Below are positions 35,519 to 46,400 of a DNA stretch of 64,000 bases, one piece after another. Position 1 is the stretch's first letter; each line of letters begins with the position of its first letter. The position numbers and the translations under genes are program-made. The notes under the pieces are model-generated. The model ran no database searches. It saw nothing but the letters and a program-made list of their open reading frames with translations, and was not told the origin of the DNA. The stretch is from Chloromonas sp. AAM2 (taxonomy: Eukaryota > Chlorophyta > Chlorophyceae > Chlamydomonadales > Chlamydomonadaceae): the NCBI GenBank assembly GCA_004335635.1, contig QAXH01005824.1, positions 124,001-188,000 on the forward strand, read 5' to 3'.

Positions 35519-38500
35519 ATGGCGGGCGCTGACAAACGCCGCAGCACCTTCCAGGGGTGCATTCTGTTGATGTTGCTCTCAACCGTGAGTACCCAAGGAC
35601 CCAAGGAGCCCTTTGTAGAACGTGGATGAGCCAGACACTTACAATACCGAATTAAAAGCGCTACACACAGGCAGTGCAGATCCCTTTCCTTTACCTGACT
35701 CTGCGTGCCCCTGCAGGCCCTGCTTCAGGCTGTGGCAGCGCCGCCCCCACCTACAAGGCCTCCACCCCCATCCCCTCGTCCCCCACCACCATCCCCTCGT
35801 CCTCCATCCCCTCGCCCACCACCACCAAAACCACCTTTGCCGCCCAGGCCTCCTTCACCTCCCAGGCCTTTCCCACCACCTAGGCCTCCCTCACCACCTC
35901 CCAGACCTCCCCCCTCGCCCCCTCCTCCGATCCCCTTTGAGGTCGGACTGCCTGACCCACAGCGAACGTTGACCAGTCCAACTGACTGCTCCGGCTGGCC
36001 TGAACCAAGAGTCTACATGGAATCACAACACTGGTTCACCCCTCCTAATGCGGTAAGGGACTCTGGTCGCTCAGTGAACGGTCGCCCGTGGGTGCTAACT
36101 GATTCACCACTGTATCTTGTACCAGATGTTGTACAGGCAGGGCATTGGATGCCTGTAACAAGTTGTTTGGTCCAGAGGTCACTGCTGCTGCCAACTGGAT
36201 GCCATGTAGTGTTTGTGTAGTATTATCACAGACCAGCTGGTTTGACCATGGCCATTCCATGCATGGACTTTGATCACCTTGGCCTCCTGGAACTGAAGCT
36301 TGTTCTCTCCCCTTCGTGCAGGACATCGACACCATGAGCAAGCACACACACATTGGAGCTTGTGTCCCGGCTGGTCAGACCATCTCTGGTACGTGCAACA
36401 CTTATCTCAGCACTGCAGAAACAGCCTGTTCGAACCTGTGACACGTCAGCACAGGAAAGTGAACCAGCCCACCCTAGTCTCCTGGCCCAGTGTACGCGCA
36501 TGCTGCCCATGGCGTACTCCGGTACCCGTTCTGCCTGCAGGCATTGTCACCATTGACGTGCTGGCGCAAATGCACCTCATGGACGACCGCATCCTACCCC
36601 AGATCTGGGCACAGGTACAGACACACATATCTGCAACTATCACTATGACTACTAATGCCAGCTAAACCCCATGCTCGTTTGAACTCGTGTGCTCCTTCAG
36701 GCAGGCTCATGCTGCGCCCAGGCCATCCAGGAACATTGCCGCATCTGTTTGACGTGCTGTGTGTCCGCCCTGCTCCTTGCAGTGGCCCGTCACTTCCGTC
36801 CGCATGGGCGAGAAGCTAGGCATCAACCTTGACTGCAGCCAAAACCTGCTGGCTTGCAAGGTAAGCATGCAGCCTCGCGTGCCATGTCTTGTAAACTGAC
36901 TTGGGCTCTGCTGCCCAGCTCTTGACATGCACATACCTGCTGGTTTGCTGCACAGGCTGTGTTTCGCCTCAAGGTGGACACCCGGAAGATTTACGTGGAT
37001 GGCTTCCACCGCATTGAGATGCTCTGCAGTGAGTGCCAGGCTGAACCGCATGCACAGCCCCATGATGCGGCTTTGGCTAAGCACAACCAGCCATCCACTG
37101 TTTTGGTGCAAACTTCCTGACTACTTGACAGCACTTACCCAGTGCACGTGTCCTCACACCTTACCAACCTCTGAGGTCTGCCTGTTTTTGTCCTGCTGCA
37201 GCTCCCAATGTCAAGAGCAGCATACCGGCAAGCAGCTACGACTTTGCCAAGGGACAGGGCATGGGCATGCTGACCTCTCTGGTGAGCACTGAAGTATTGC
37301 ATACCTCCGGCCTTCAAAATCCTGTGACTTGTGGACTGCGTCATGAGCCTGTCATCCTTCGCACATGGCCTAGAGTGCATGGCCTAGCGCATCACGCCTA
37401 TCTAACATCTTCGTAGTTACATGCACCATGGTCCTGCTGTACTGCAGGTGTGGCAATCATATGTCTCCAACGGCAACCCAGTGCATGCAAACTACCTTGT
37501 TCAGGGGGAGTTCATGTGAGTTGCGGGGGTTGCACTGCATGGACAGAATTTCGGGATTGGGACTCAACGGGAGATCAGGATCAGTCAACCCGACTGGGGC
37601 GAGTTGATCATTCGTGGCCAGATCAGGCTGAACCTTGTCGAGTCAAAACAGCGTTGATGGCAGAAGCAAACGTTGCGAGGGCTGGTTGGCCTAATCCTTG
37701 AACTGTGCCCATGTGGCGTGCACAGGGGCCGTGGCACCATGGGCTTCCCTTGGTCGTACACGGAGGTGTTCGTCGGGCCGAACTGGCCCATGGCTGCCGT
37801 GTCCGGAAACTGGACCACGCCAAAAATCAGATCCACACAGGACTCAGGGGTAAGCCGATCGCATGACAGCCTGCCAGCCGGTGACTGCTGCACGTCAGTA
37901 AGGTCTCGTGACTGCTGCACGTGCGCAAGTGGCAGCTTGATTGATAGCTGGTCAAGGGTTCACTGCTGACACATGGCTCATGCTAATGCACTGCAGTTGG
38001 CACGTGTCACCCGCTTCTTTGCAAGCGTTGACCCGGCCTTCCATGTGGTGCCTGTCAAGATTGGCACAGTCGTTGCTGACGTGTTGTACCCAAACAAATT
38101 CAGCGGCGCACTGACCATTGGTGGGTGATGCATGTGTACATGTCTGTGTGTCTGTCTGTGCGTGGGGAGATTGGGGCTGGGGTCCTTTCCTACACCCATG
38201 CACTTGCCTGCAATTCGGTACAGCAGGGCATTCCATGGATTCTGTTTCACTGTACACGGGTTAGCGTTGCAGTGCAGCAGGTCGCTTCATGGAGTTTTGC
38301 CTCGTTTGCTTACCCATGGCCATCTCAACAGCTCATCCGTAACCTTGAAGATCTCCATCTGACTCTCCATCTGAAACATCTTTTTTTCCTGAACCTGTGA
38401 TTTGGTGTATCACGGTGATTCAAACTCATCAACTCTATCAATCATCAACTTCTGCAAAACCACAGGCCTGTAGCACGCCACTTCAATCAGCGCTCGCACC

Positions 38501-38760
38501 TCTGTTCCATTTTGACCACCACACAATCATTACGTCATCCAGCAGTTCCGGCAGCGCTCAATCACTGATCATTCGCTGTCCACCTCTTTGGTTCAGACAC
38601 AACAAAGTTCACCAACGGAATTCACAAGCTCTTCATGCGGACGGATGTGGACATTCCTGCGTTCAGCATAGCTAACTCATTCTTCCCGCCCGATAAACCT
38701 TTCCCTGGCGGCATCAGCAGCGCGGTCCTGATGATCGCCTTCACGGTCAACAACCCATAG
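35519..38760 (+). CDS. Secreted proline-rich (hydroxyproline-rich type) glycoprotein with an unidentified C-terminal domain, 11 exons
   Basis: Exons: 35519-35584, 35717-36052, 36322-36388, 36541-36614, 36783-36860, 36956-37028, 37202-37281, 37448-37515, 37726-37849, 37997-38120, 38597-38760. All phases agree, 417 aa. Exon 1 encodes a signal peptide: basic start (KRR) then CILLMLLST. Residues about 31-95 are PP, SPRPP and PPP repeats typical of hydroxyproline-rich glycoproteins of volvocine cell walls. Residues 96-417 look globular, with HWFTPPNA, HTHIGACVPAGQTISG, DVLAQMHL, NLDCSQNLLACK, FPWSYTEVFVGPNWP and a C-terminal FTVNNP. This does not look like the pherophorin domain (no repeating Cys pattern of that family that I can see), and I cannot name it. 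Expected location: cell wall or extracellular matrix. Confidence 0.9.
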
Positions 38761-39872
38761 ATTCAGCGGGCCAAGTGATATAGTGTACAGAGTGCGCAGC
38801 TGAGTAAGCTGGTGCCCCAGTACGGCCGGGCATTAATGTATCAGATGAGATCTCCTTCGGTTTTGAGCACGCGTTGCGTCGTGCTCGATGCACAGAAAAC
38901 AGAATATATTGTGCATCTTGCTTGTATACAACACCCTTACCTGCAGCCCTTGTGACATGTTGTTCATATCAATAAGACGTGGCGAATGCTGGAAAAGCAT
39001 TAAACCCGCTACTCAACTTGGTACAACGTACAGTACATCTTGGTTAGTCTCTCTGCCGGACTAGTACAGTATTAAACCCCTTCTTTGCTGGCAGGCGCCT
39101 TTGGCAGTTTGGCAGGTGAACAATTCGCATATTTTGAGCGTGCTTGACATCACATTTGTCCGCAATTCGCTGGCTAGTCTTCTTTCTCTGCTGTTGCTGC
39201 ACAACACAAGTGAGAGCATGTGCCTCTCTCTTCCTAATGTGCCTCGGCAGTTCCCCCTAAGCTACACCTTGGGTGTGCGAGCGCTTCCAGGCATCTTTGG
39301 CAGTGTGGACAAATTGGCAGGTTGACAGTGTGTGCAGGTCTTTTTCTATTGATAACTCACATGCTGACAGTTGCGTTGCTGGTTTTGTTGTTATATGGGC
39401 TTACCCATACTCGAAACGCTTCTAACGTTCTCGTCCCAAAAAAGTGAGAAGTGGTTGTAGACTACCAGACATTCAGAACGTAATGTCACACAGTGATATT
39501 CCAATTCCAGTGTAACACATTGACAATTCACCCATGACTATGTCAAAAGTATAGTGAGTTGTCTGCACCAGTCTTGGCACACCCTGGTTGCCGTGTCCAT
39601 GCAGCATGACACCGGGGCCTACGGATCAGTATGCTTGAGCCTGTGCACGCCTGCCGGGTTTAGTCCGCCCGCCCAAAGCTGCTTTGCCACAACCTGTTAT
39701 GCTGTACCTGCCTGGAATGGGCACACCGCAATACAGCCAGATCGACCAGAGTGGCCAGATGTCAAATACACAGCGGCCCATGCATCAACAGAACATGGAC
39801 ATATCGTTTGCATGCAGCACCTTCCAAACGCACCTTTCAAACACACACAATAGAACTAGGAGTCACACGAAA

Positions 39873-39895
39873 TTGTCCCAGAACTGGCAAACTTC
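39873..39895 (+). repeat. Dispersed repeat A, copy 4
   Basis: TTGTCCCAGAACTGGCAAAC followed by TTCGTTC, in the intergenic DNA upstream of PSBP1. Confidence 0.8.
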
Positions 39896-40229
39896 GTTCT
39901 ACGTAGGTAAAGACTGCAACAGTCCTAGACTCAACTGCCTCTTCAACAGGTAACTCCTGCCCCTTCAATGTTGGGATTGGCTGCCAGCTCTTCATGGCTT
40001 CGCCGTCCTGCAGGCGCCAGATTGCTGGACTGGCGCTGAAATGCGCATGGACGCATGCTGTGAAGGCGTGGCGCACTGTTCACCTGCTTAACACTGCCAA
40101 GGTAATCCAAGGCGCAAGCGAATGCATCCAGCACTCAACCGACTGTTGTCCTCCAATGGCGCCTGTCTTGCCAACTCAGCGACTTTGGTTCTCGATTACA
40201 AGGAGGGAAGCACAACTGTGTTACACGGG

Positions 40230-40272
40230 GCTGACACCAAGGTGAGCATGAAGCCAGTGTAAACTGGGTTTG
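40230..40272. repeat. Dispersed repeat E, copy 3
   Basis: Third, diverged copy of the word at 35438-35478, in intergenic DNA upstream of PSBP1. The match is about three quarters over some 40 bases by eye. Confidence 0.5.
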
Positions 40273-41019
40273 CGACTACTCAAAAGGATTTCGCCAGAAG
40301 TTGTGTCTTGCCATGCCAGAATGGGGGCCGATGTGACACCTTGACTGCACATTCTGTCACAACAGCACTGCCAAGGGACTACTGCATCAGTGCCAACGCA
40401 TGCTTTGCAGTCGCCCTCTTCATGTGCTTCGATCAGCAATGACCAGGCCAGCAATGACCAGGAACACAGATTTCCTTATGGTACATTTCCAGGCCATGCG
40501 CCGACCAATCTCCAGCTTAAGACTTTGCAAAGTGCTCGCCAGGACACTGGCTATGCTGGCCTGATTTCATATCATCTTGGCGAGGGCCACGACTGGGAAG
40601 TTTGGTGACCTATGCTCATTACAGCTTCCGCACAACTACAAAACTACACAGCATCGTCGTACGGACGGCAACACCAGGTCATGCACCATTTATATGGCAT
40701 GAGTGCCAGAACCCCCCGCACACATTGCCAACTACTGGATGATATCATGCTTAACTGTCGATTGTCGATGAACAGACTACAGGTGACACGCAGCTCAACT
40801 GCCGATGCACATGCTTGCCGTGCATGACGTACAACATGCCCCGAGAAGCATGTTTCATTTGTTTGCATAGAACCGCTTCTCTCTCAATCTTAGCCGACAA
40901 GTGCAAGTATACCGAAACGAAAACGGGTTTCTCTGTGGGTTCACACTTTGATCTCCTCCATGAGTGTCTCCTCTCCAGAGCCCGCCGAGACCGCACAACA
41001 GCTCGCACAACTTGTCAAG

Positions 41020-42497
41020 ATGGCCGCCCTCCTGAACAACAAGTCTGCGCTGGTCGCTGGCCCCAAGGCCACCCGTGCTTCTCGCCCTGCTCGGGTGTCA
41101 GCTGTGACCTGCCGTGCTCAGGCCAGCGATGTGGTGAGTAGCAAGCGCGTGCAGCACCACATTCTGAGCAACTCATCGCTGGCTCTCTTCTGAGGCCAGC
41201 GCTGACATCCGATTTCGACGTCTGCCAGATTTTCATCTTCAGCTCTCCTGACGCCAGCATCAAACAGCTGGACCAGCGTAGAAGATCTATCTGCAGTATG
41301 TCTGCCGACGTCAAGTCGAGTCAAGTCTCTTGCATGCACAGACCCCAGGCCAGTACAGTAAAGCGCTCAGGTTTGCACAGTTTGGATCACAATAACAATT
41401 GCCGTCTTGAATGCAGGACCGCCGTGCCGTTCTGGGCATGATCGCTGCCAGTGCTCCATTGCTGGCGTCTTCCCCCGCCTTCGCTGGCTATGGTGACTCC
41501 GCTAACGTCTTCGGGCGTGTCACCAACGTGTCCGGCTTCGTCCCATACTCTGGCGACAACTTTGCAGTGCTGCTGCCCTCCAAGTGGAACCCATCCAAGG
41601 AGCGCGAGTTCCCCAACGTCGTGCTCAGGTTGGTCGATGTTGCAAAAGCCCATGCAGGTCGGCATGCATGGCCTTCAGATGCATCCATGTCTGGCAGGCA
41701 GGTTGCTGAGTGGCTCGTGCCCATTGCATGCAGGTACGAGGACAACTTCGACGCTGTCAACAACCTCCAGGTGATCGTGGAGAAGACTGACAAGTCCAGC
41801 ATTGAGGCATTCGGCGCACCAGAGAAGTTCCTGGAGCAGGTTGCCTACCTGCTGGGCAAGCAGGCCTACCAGGGTGAGCGTTGAGCGGAGCTGGAACGTA
41901 GTGCCAGTCCCACATGGGGCAGTGCAGTGCGTCGCAAATCGTAGTGCAGTGGACAAAGCTCTGAGCATGCGCGCTCCGAATCCATGCCCTTTGGTGGATG
42001 TGCGCTGCACGCGGCTGCACCTTCTGACGTCCGTGTTTGGGGACATTTTATTGCTCTGCAGGCGAGACACAGTCTGAGGGTGGCTTTGCGCCAAACCGTG
42101 TGTCTGCCGCCTCCCTGCTGGATATTGCCACCAGCCAGGACAAGAAGGGCAAGACCTACTACAGCTACGAGATCTTGACCCGCACCGGTGAGAAATTAGG
42201 GCAACAGCAGCGGACCACATGCCGCACACTTTTCAAACCCCAGGTCAAGAACACGCAGCACAGGCATCATGTTATCTACAGCTATCAGTACTGCCCTCAT
42301 CAAAAGTTAACTAGCCGACCTGCGTGCCTTGACTTGCTGCAGGTGACGGTAACGAGGGCGGCCGCCACCAGCTCATCAAGGCAGTTGTGAGCAACGGCAA
42401 CCTGTACGTGCTCAAGACACAGGCAGGCGACAAGCGCTGGTTCAAGGGCACCAAGAAGGAGTGTGAAGGCATTATGAACTCTTTCACTGTGGCTTAA
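41020..42497 (+). CDS. PSBP1: PSBP1, 23-kDa oxygen-evolving enhancer protein 2 of photosystem II, 5 exons
   Basis: Extrinsic lumenal subunit that stabilises the Mn4CaO5 cluster and retains Ca2+ and Cl-. Exons: 41020-41133, 41417-41628, 41734-41873, 42062-42187, 42343-42497; phases agree, 248 aa. The leader is bipartite: a stromal part rich in Ala, Arg and Ser without acidic residues until ASDV, then a twin-arginine (DRRAVLG) lumen signal with a hydrophobic core ending SSPAFA (residue 61), before the mature start [10 protein letters not shown]. Family blocks: [67 protein letters not shown] and GDKRWFKG near the C-terminus. Close agreement with Chlamydomonas PSBP1 from memory. The twin Arg implies the Tat pathway. 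Exon codon use is strongly C-ending, as expected for an abundant protein. Confidence 0.98.
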
Positions 42498-43419
42498 ACG
42501 CCAGCTGACTCGACTGAAATCATGTGACTCAATGAGAGTTGTGAAGGCTGTGTGCTTTTTGTTGACTGAGCTGCGATTGGCAAGATATGCAAGTGCCAAT
42601 GAAGTACAAAAGTATCATTGTCACAGCTGAGGCTGCGCTCAAGCCTTGTCACCAACATTTTTGTTTTGTTTCCGGGTTGCTTGGAAATCTTGCCGAACAA
42701 CCACCTTGAAAGGGCGAATGTGCAGTTACGGTTGATTCAACTTGTAATCTGTAACAGAGGAGATTGTGGTTGCATTCGTATCACTGAGCCTTATCCGAAT
42801 GGTTTGCAAACGACTAGTTTGCAAACATGAACTGGCATGAACAGACTCATGCCAGCTGCGGTGGATAATGCGTCAAGGAGTCGGTCCTGCAAGTGGCCAC
42901 TGCAAACGTAAGAGAGGCAGCTGTCGCTTATCTAGGCTAGAAGTCCGCACAAACCGATACAAGGGGATTGGAAGAGTCCACTGCCCTACATCAACACTGT
43001 AATTGAAGGGTGTAAACTATAACGATGAAGCCCGGGGGCTAAACAAGTCATACTTACTTATTCGTCCACCTCTGTTCCGTCTGCACTGTTAGCAAGTGTG
43101 CTGCCACGGCACTGACTTGTCCGACAGGAGCTCTGCTAGCCTGTGCTCATCACATGCCAAATAATCCTGTACAGATGCCTCTTGTTAGTGTCTTCAAAAG
43201 GTAATGAAGCAAAACACGTTCCGCCGTGACAGGGCATGCTTGCAAGCAACACAGGCTTTTGGCGTCAGAGCATCATGATGACAAAGTGTCCTCAATCACA
43301 ACTCAGTATCCATCTGCGCCAACAGGTATGGAACCCAGACCAACAACCAGTTCATCTGTGCCAACATGCAGGTATTGAACCCGGGTTGAATGTGGTTGCG
43401 AGTGACGATGCAACTCCTG
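42498..43419. other. Region between the convergent PSBP1 and giant genes
   Basis: About 0.9 kb holding the two 3' UTRs. No coding exon is supported. Only the + strand has clear TGTAA signals. Confidence 0.5.
42743..42754 (+). terminator. TGTAA poly(A) signals of PSBP1
   Basis: TGTAA occurs at 42743-42747 and again at 42750-42754, about 250 bases past the stop, a normal 3' UTR length for an algal nuclear gene. Further copies occur near 42998 and 43010. Confidence 0.6.
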
Positions 43420-46400
43420 TCACAATGCATCTTTGTATGGCTGCGGAAAATACCCCGCCAAGTCATGCTGAGCAAGCTCTGCACCCAGCTCATCGCCGTA
43501 CACCTGTAGGCCAGGTGCAAGCGCAGCTGCTGGTGCTGCTGCCAGGCGGCCCGCAAGTTGCAAAGCGCCAAACGTGAGAGTACGAAACCTGCATCACACC
43601 GAGGCCGAAGCGGGTGGGTTGCATTGAGCACACATAAACATTGCCTCATCAGGTGGAGGACGGGTCTCACCTCTGTTGCGCCAACCAAGTGCCTCAGTGA
43701 TTTAATATTCTAAACACTTGTGCGACGGCTGTGAATATGCAAGTTGGCATCTGGGGCCCTCTCATGCCATGATCTGTCGCAGCAAGCTCTAACAACACGA
43801 ACCTGTGTGTTTCAGGAGGCTGCCCAAACGCTTGGAGACGTGCTGTGTGCTGGTGTGTTGGCGCTGCCAGCTGCAGTCCATTCGTGCTGCCCTGTGTGCC
43901 CATGCTATCCTGCATGCCAATCCTGGCACCATCAGGCAAGCCAGGTGCACCTTGCGGTGCGATCACACGAGCTGCTAGCTGCTGCACGCATGCCTTCACA
44001 TGCTGTTTGGCCGCATGTTGCCGGGATGGCTGCAGGTCAACATCGCTGGGCAGGCGGGTGCGGCTGCATCTCCCGTCACGTTCCTCATGGCGGGCACCTC
44101 GCCAGACATTCTCTGTGACGGACTCAGTCTGGTGCTGCGCGTCAGGGGCAGCCTGGCTGTCCAGCTGCACAGACAGGGCCTCTAGTGCCTCGTACAAGCA
44201 CTCAACCTGAGCGGCACGCAAGCCACCTATGCCTGACGCACAATTCTCACGAGTGTCCCCAGCTGATGCCTCGTCGCCCATAAGGAGTCCCTCAAGCCGC
44301 TGCAGCACTGCCGCAAGCAACGAATTCAAACGTGCACTTCTTGCAACCCCTGACAGCTGGCTCTGGAACCTATTTGCATTTTGGTCCGTGTGAGGACTGC
44401 GAACACCACCACCAGGCTGTCCAGGTACTGAACCATCTGCGCTGAAAGCGCTGTCCAAGTTGTTTGTTGAGTGACCAATGTGCGTTGGAGCTGCTGACGC
44501 GTCCAAAGCTGCGTCTGCCTGACGCATCTGCTGCAATTGCCAACCACCCATGCCTGCTGGATCCTCAGACTCAAACCACTGCACGCCATGGGCCTGGCCA
44601 TGACTCACGAGGGCCTGCAGCAGCAGTAAGAGCTTATCACCATGCATGTGCGGCACAGCTGCCTCCAGGGCGGGTTGGACCCAGCGCCAGCTGTCAGGAT
44701 CCGATGACACCTGCACACGCAGGACACAAGAGACTCTCACAATAGGCGGGTACCTTGAAATGAGGACGTGCGTGGCAATCATCTACACAGTGATGACGCC
44801 AGGACTGTTTGTTCAGCCGTTTCCCATGCCAATCTCCTGCATGGAAGCTCACTCACACTCCATACTGGCGGTTTCAACTAGCGCTCAACACTCCGATCAC
44901 AAGCACACACCTGGGGCAGCACTCGCATGGCGTGTGTCAACAGGGCCACAGGCGCGCCGAGCCCAAGGCATTGCTTATGAAATGGACCCGGCTCCTCCAT
45001 GTGCCCTGCTGCCGCATTAGCATGCAGCAATTGACTTCCTGGTAAACTCATGTGATGCTCTTGGAGCTGTGACTCGGAGCCACCCAGGGCCCGCTGGTGC
45101 AGGGTGCTTGCCAGTGAGGCATGCACCCGACGAGCCCTGTGCAGCAGGATATTGGCGGGACATTGGCAAACAATGCAAGTCACATGTGGGTGGTGTTTTG
45201 GCAGCGTTGACTATTGGCACACAACACGTGTGCAATGCACAAGCTGTGCCATGCCACACAGACAAAGCCCTGCTCTGGCATGGTGACGCAAACCAGGGCT
45301 GCCTCCTTGCAGGCATTAAGGAAAACAAACAACGCAACAACACGCCGGGCCTGCGGCTCAGGCTTGACTTGGGCCATGCACAGCTCAGGGCAAGCTTGGA
45401 TGCCGAGGGTTGGAATTGTACATGCACATTTGCGCAGTCAACTCAAGCATGTTGACACTGACATGACACACAAACACACTGTCATTCTTATCACTCCACA
45501 GGGTACTAGAAGGCAAGTGACATTGAGCAGTGATAAGCCTTGCAACCGGCCCACTATGCACGACATGTTAGCATGCCCTGGCCTGCTGCACATGTCCCGC
45601 AGCCTGCCTCCACCCAGTGCCTTCACCTGAGGGCTGGGTCTCGCATGTTGAGGTCGATGAGCAGAACTGCAAGCCTCAAAAGCTCAACGTCCGTCATGAC
45701 TGCAAACCTGCAACACAGCCAAGCAGAAGCCGCTGAGCTGAAAGTCATGCTACAGCAAAACCGCCATAAGCACCCGGATGTGGTATACACGGTCAGCAAA
45801 TGAGTAGCAGTTTGCTTGGTTTGTGATTGGTTATCCCAGCAGTGTGCAAGTATTGGATAGCATGAAAGTTACTTTAAACAGGCGCCTTAATCAAGTGGCA
45901 AACATGGGCTGTGCCTGCTTGCCAAGTCCGTGCCACAACTCGTCCTCTGTTACTACTGCAGTTGTTCATATCCACTGGCTGTAAATCTGTGCCCACCCCT
46001 GTCCGTTTGCTGATTGTTGTGCAGTGCGCCCCCCAGACCAGCCCTTACCTTTGTGGCAGGTGATAGGCCACGGCCCTCTGCACATGCTTGTGCACGCCGT
46101 ACATCCTGCAGGCCATGTGGTTGGCGTGCAGTGGCCCTTGCTCCCAGGCCTCTGCCCCACCCTCGCCTGTGCCGAGTGAGCTGTCCACCCGGCAGTAAAG
46201 CTCCAGGCAGGGCAGCAGCACCGACTCTGCAGCGTGTGCAGGCGGCAGCAGGCGGCCCGCCCCCCTTACTGGCGGAGTGTGCATGACGGGCGGGAAGAGC
46301 GGGAAGATGTAGCGCGTGGCCACGTAGCGCATGAGGTCGTGTGCTGCGCTGGTGCCGTCTGGAAGCCGCTGGAGCACACGCAGCAGCTGCGGGGAATGCG

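Larger units (their letters stand above)
38761..41019. other. Intergenic region between the glycoprotein gene and PSBP1
   Basis: About 2.3 kb, no supported gene. It contains repeat A copy 4 (39873-39895) and repeat E copy 3 (40230-40272). The frame starting upstream of the PSBP1 ATG is open through 40948, but the residues before the chosen start do not fit a transit peptide better. Confidence 0.5.

Noticed and set aside
40948..41019. Upstream ATG for PSBP1
   Set aside because: The extra residues are acidic and do not fit a transit peptide. Starting at [14 protein letters not shown] fits algal PSBP leaders.
43694..43802. Read-through of the giant gene's second-last exon to a stop at 43694
   Set aside because: Splicing at 43803 (donor GTTCGT) to 43588 keeps phase and adds a well-composed 56-codon ending. 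The read-through tail looks like intron sequence.
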